The notes under the pieces: generated by a model
The model's input: the letters and a program-made list of their open reading frames with translations, nothing else
The model's database searches: none
Told to the model about the DNA's origin: nothing
DNA from: an uncultured Acetatifactor sp.
GTDB taxonomy: Bacteria; Bacillota; Clostridia; Lachnospirales; Lachnospiraceae
Direction: 5' to 3'
Assembly: GCA_934402375.1 (NCBI GenBank)
Contig: CAKRUB010000008.1
Location: forward strand, 1-64,000
Length of the DNA: 64,000 nt
Part shown: piece by piece, positions 63,117 through 64,000 of the stretch
Numbering within the stretch: position 1 is the stretch's first letter
How the letters are laid out: each line of letters starts with the position of its first letter
Translations under genes and position numbers: made by a program

Positions 63117-63786
63117 TCCGCGCTCCCTCACCGGCATTGCATTCCTGCATGATCCCGTAGACCTCGTCAAGACCCTGTGCCGTCCGGTAGAGATACTTTT
63201 TCAGCTCCTCGTCCGGCGGCGTCTGATCAGGCACCATCACGACCCTGCAGCCCGCCCGATAAGCCGACAGCACGCCGTTCGGCGAGTCCTCGACCGCAAT
63301 GCATTCCTCCGGCTTAAATGCCAGCTGCTCACAGGCATAGAGATAGATGTCGGGAGAGGGCTTCCCCTCCTTTACCATCGTCGCGCTGATGATCCGGTCA
63401 AAGCAGTCCTCCATGCCGGTCAGCCGCAGATATTTCCGGGTTCGCTCGGGATCTGTCGCCGTCGCAATCGCCGTCGTGACGCCGCTGTCCCGGAGCTTCC
63501 GCACAAGCTCCAGCGCGCCCGGCTTTCTCTGTATGCCCTCCCTGTCAAGGCACTCCTCCATCATTTCCTTGCGCTTGTCCCTCACGGCATAATAGTCCAG
63601 TTCCTCCCCGAACCATTCCTTCAACTGCTTTGGCGCAAAGGGTCTGCCGAGACTGCGCATCGTCAGTGCCTGCCCATCTGTCATATGGTAGCCAAATTCC
63701 GCCAGCGCCTTCGGCCAGAAAATCCGATAATATTTTTCCGTGTCAATCAATGTTCCGTCAAGATCAAAGATAACAGCCTTTATCAT
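63109..63786 (-). CDS. HAD family phosphatase (beta-phosphoglucomutase-like)
   Basis: 225 residues. HAD motifs: VIFDLDGTLIDTE (nucleophile and acid/base Asp), a helical cap, TAIATATD, and the PSPDIYLYACEQLAFKPEEC region with AVEDSPNGVLSAYRAGC. It acts on a sugar phosphate or similar. ATG at 63786 with AAGGG upstream. It is the first gene of an operon with the two chromate transporters; a functional link is not obvious. Confidence 0.88.
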   Translation of the reverse strand: MIKAVIFDLDGTLIDTEKYYRIFWPKALAEFGYHMTDGQALTMRSLGRPFAPKQLKEWFGEELDYYAVRDKRKEMMEECLDREGIQRKPGALELVRKLRDSGVTTAIATATDPERTRKYLRLTGMEDCFDRIISATMVKEGKPSPDIYLYACEQLAFKPEECIAVEDSPNGVLSAYRAGCRVVMVPDQTPPDEELKKYLYRTAQGLDEVYGIMQECNAGEGARNE

Positions 63787-63871
63787 GTCTTGTCCCTTCC
63801 CGCGGCATCTCGTGAATGTGTACTTCTCCCGGTCTTTGCCGGGCGCTGCCGCGTCTGCACTCTCTTCGCCC

Positions 63872-63902
63872 ATTATAGCCGCAAACGCGTTGCAGTGCAA
63901 CG
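63872..63902 (-). promoter_or_regulatory. Sigma-A promoter with overlapping palindrome before the HAD-chromate operon
   Basis: On the minus strand TTGCAC (63895-63900), 17 nt spacer, perfect TATAAT (63872-63877). The palindrome CGTTGCA, G/C centre, TGCAACG (63888-63902) covers the -35, as a repressor operator would. The remaining bases to 64000 show no gene start I can support. Confidence 0.65.
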
Positions 63903-64000
63903 GGATATGCTCTCTAGGCTTCTCCGGATGACTATTTTTGTTTTGCATAATTATTTTTGCTTTGCATAGGTGAAGGAATCCGGCAGGATCAGACAAGCCA

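Overview
The window comes from a spore-forming, butyrate-forming member of the Firmicutes, most likely a pectin-using Lachnospiraceae species. The pointers are three spoVA genes, phosphate butyryltransferase with butyrate kinase, a galacturonate (uxaABC) locus with GH28 and CE8 enzymes, and Gram-positive style CpsBCD/LCP/sortase genes. The organism call is inference; no rRNA, tRNA or CRISPR was found.

Region 1 (1-19.5 kb, all minus strand) is a Wzy-type capsule or exopolysaccharide locus. A strong promoter at 18292-18320 starts srtB and an LCP ligase. Next come a small secreted protein, the CpsB/CpsC/CpsD control module, a polyprenyl-phosphate sugar transferase, UDP-GlcA 4-epimerase and ugd. 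The locus ends in a markedly AT-rich serotype cassette (about 1-9.18 kb) with DUF4422, glf, three further glycosyltransferases, wzx, wzy and an acyltransferase. A second, divergent glf lies at 18.4-19.5 kb. The predicted glycan contains galactofuranose and uronic acid.

Region 2 (19.6-32.1 kb) mixes sporulation genes (spoVAC; spoVAB-spoVAA behind a sigma-G-like promoter) with glycoside hydrolases. These are GH30, a 5'-truncated GH16, the 3' remnant of a GH94 phosphorylase, GH13 and GH31, plus an esterase and an AraC regulator. The gaps here are full of foldback repeats.

Region 3 (32.2-43 kb) is housekeeping: tex, secA, prfB (without the programmed frameshift), an HD-GYP protein, small membrane proteins and an Rpn-type nuclease.

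Region 4 (43-58.8 kb) is a pectin/galacturonate locus: pectinesterase, GH28, uxaA, uxaB, a LacI regulator with a palindromic operator, and uxaC. A metallophosphoesterase, a HerA-like ATPase and a YolD/Y-family polymerase pair sit among these genes.

Region 5 (59-64 kb) holds an AraC regulator, buk-ptb, and an operon of a HAD phosphatase with two half-size chromate transporters.

The most unusual signals are non-coding. A 33-38 nt hairpin repeat sits directly in front of, and supplies, the Shine-Dalgarno of four unrelated genes; it is expanded to seven tandem units before the GH28 gene. A separate ~142 bp structured repeat has three full copies and one interrupted copy, with compensatory changes in an internal stem.
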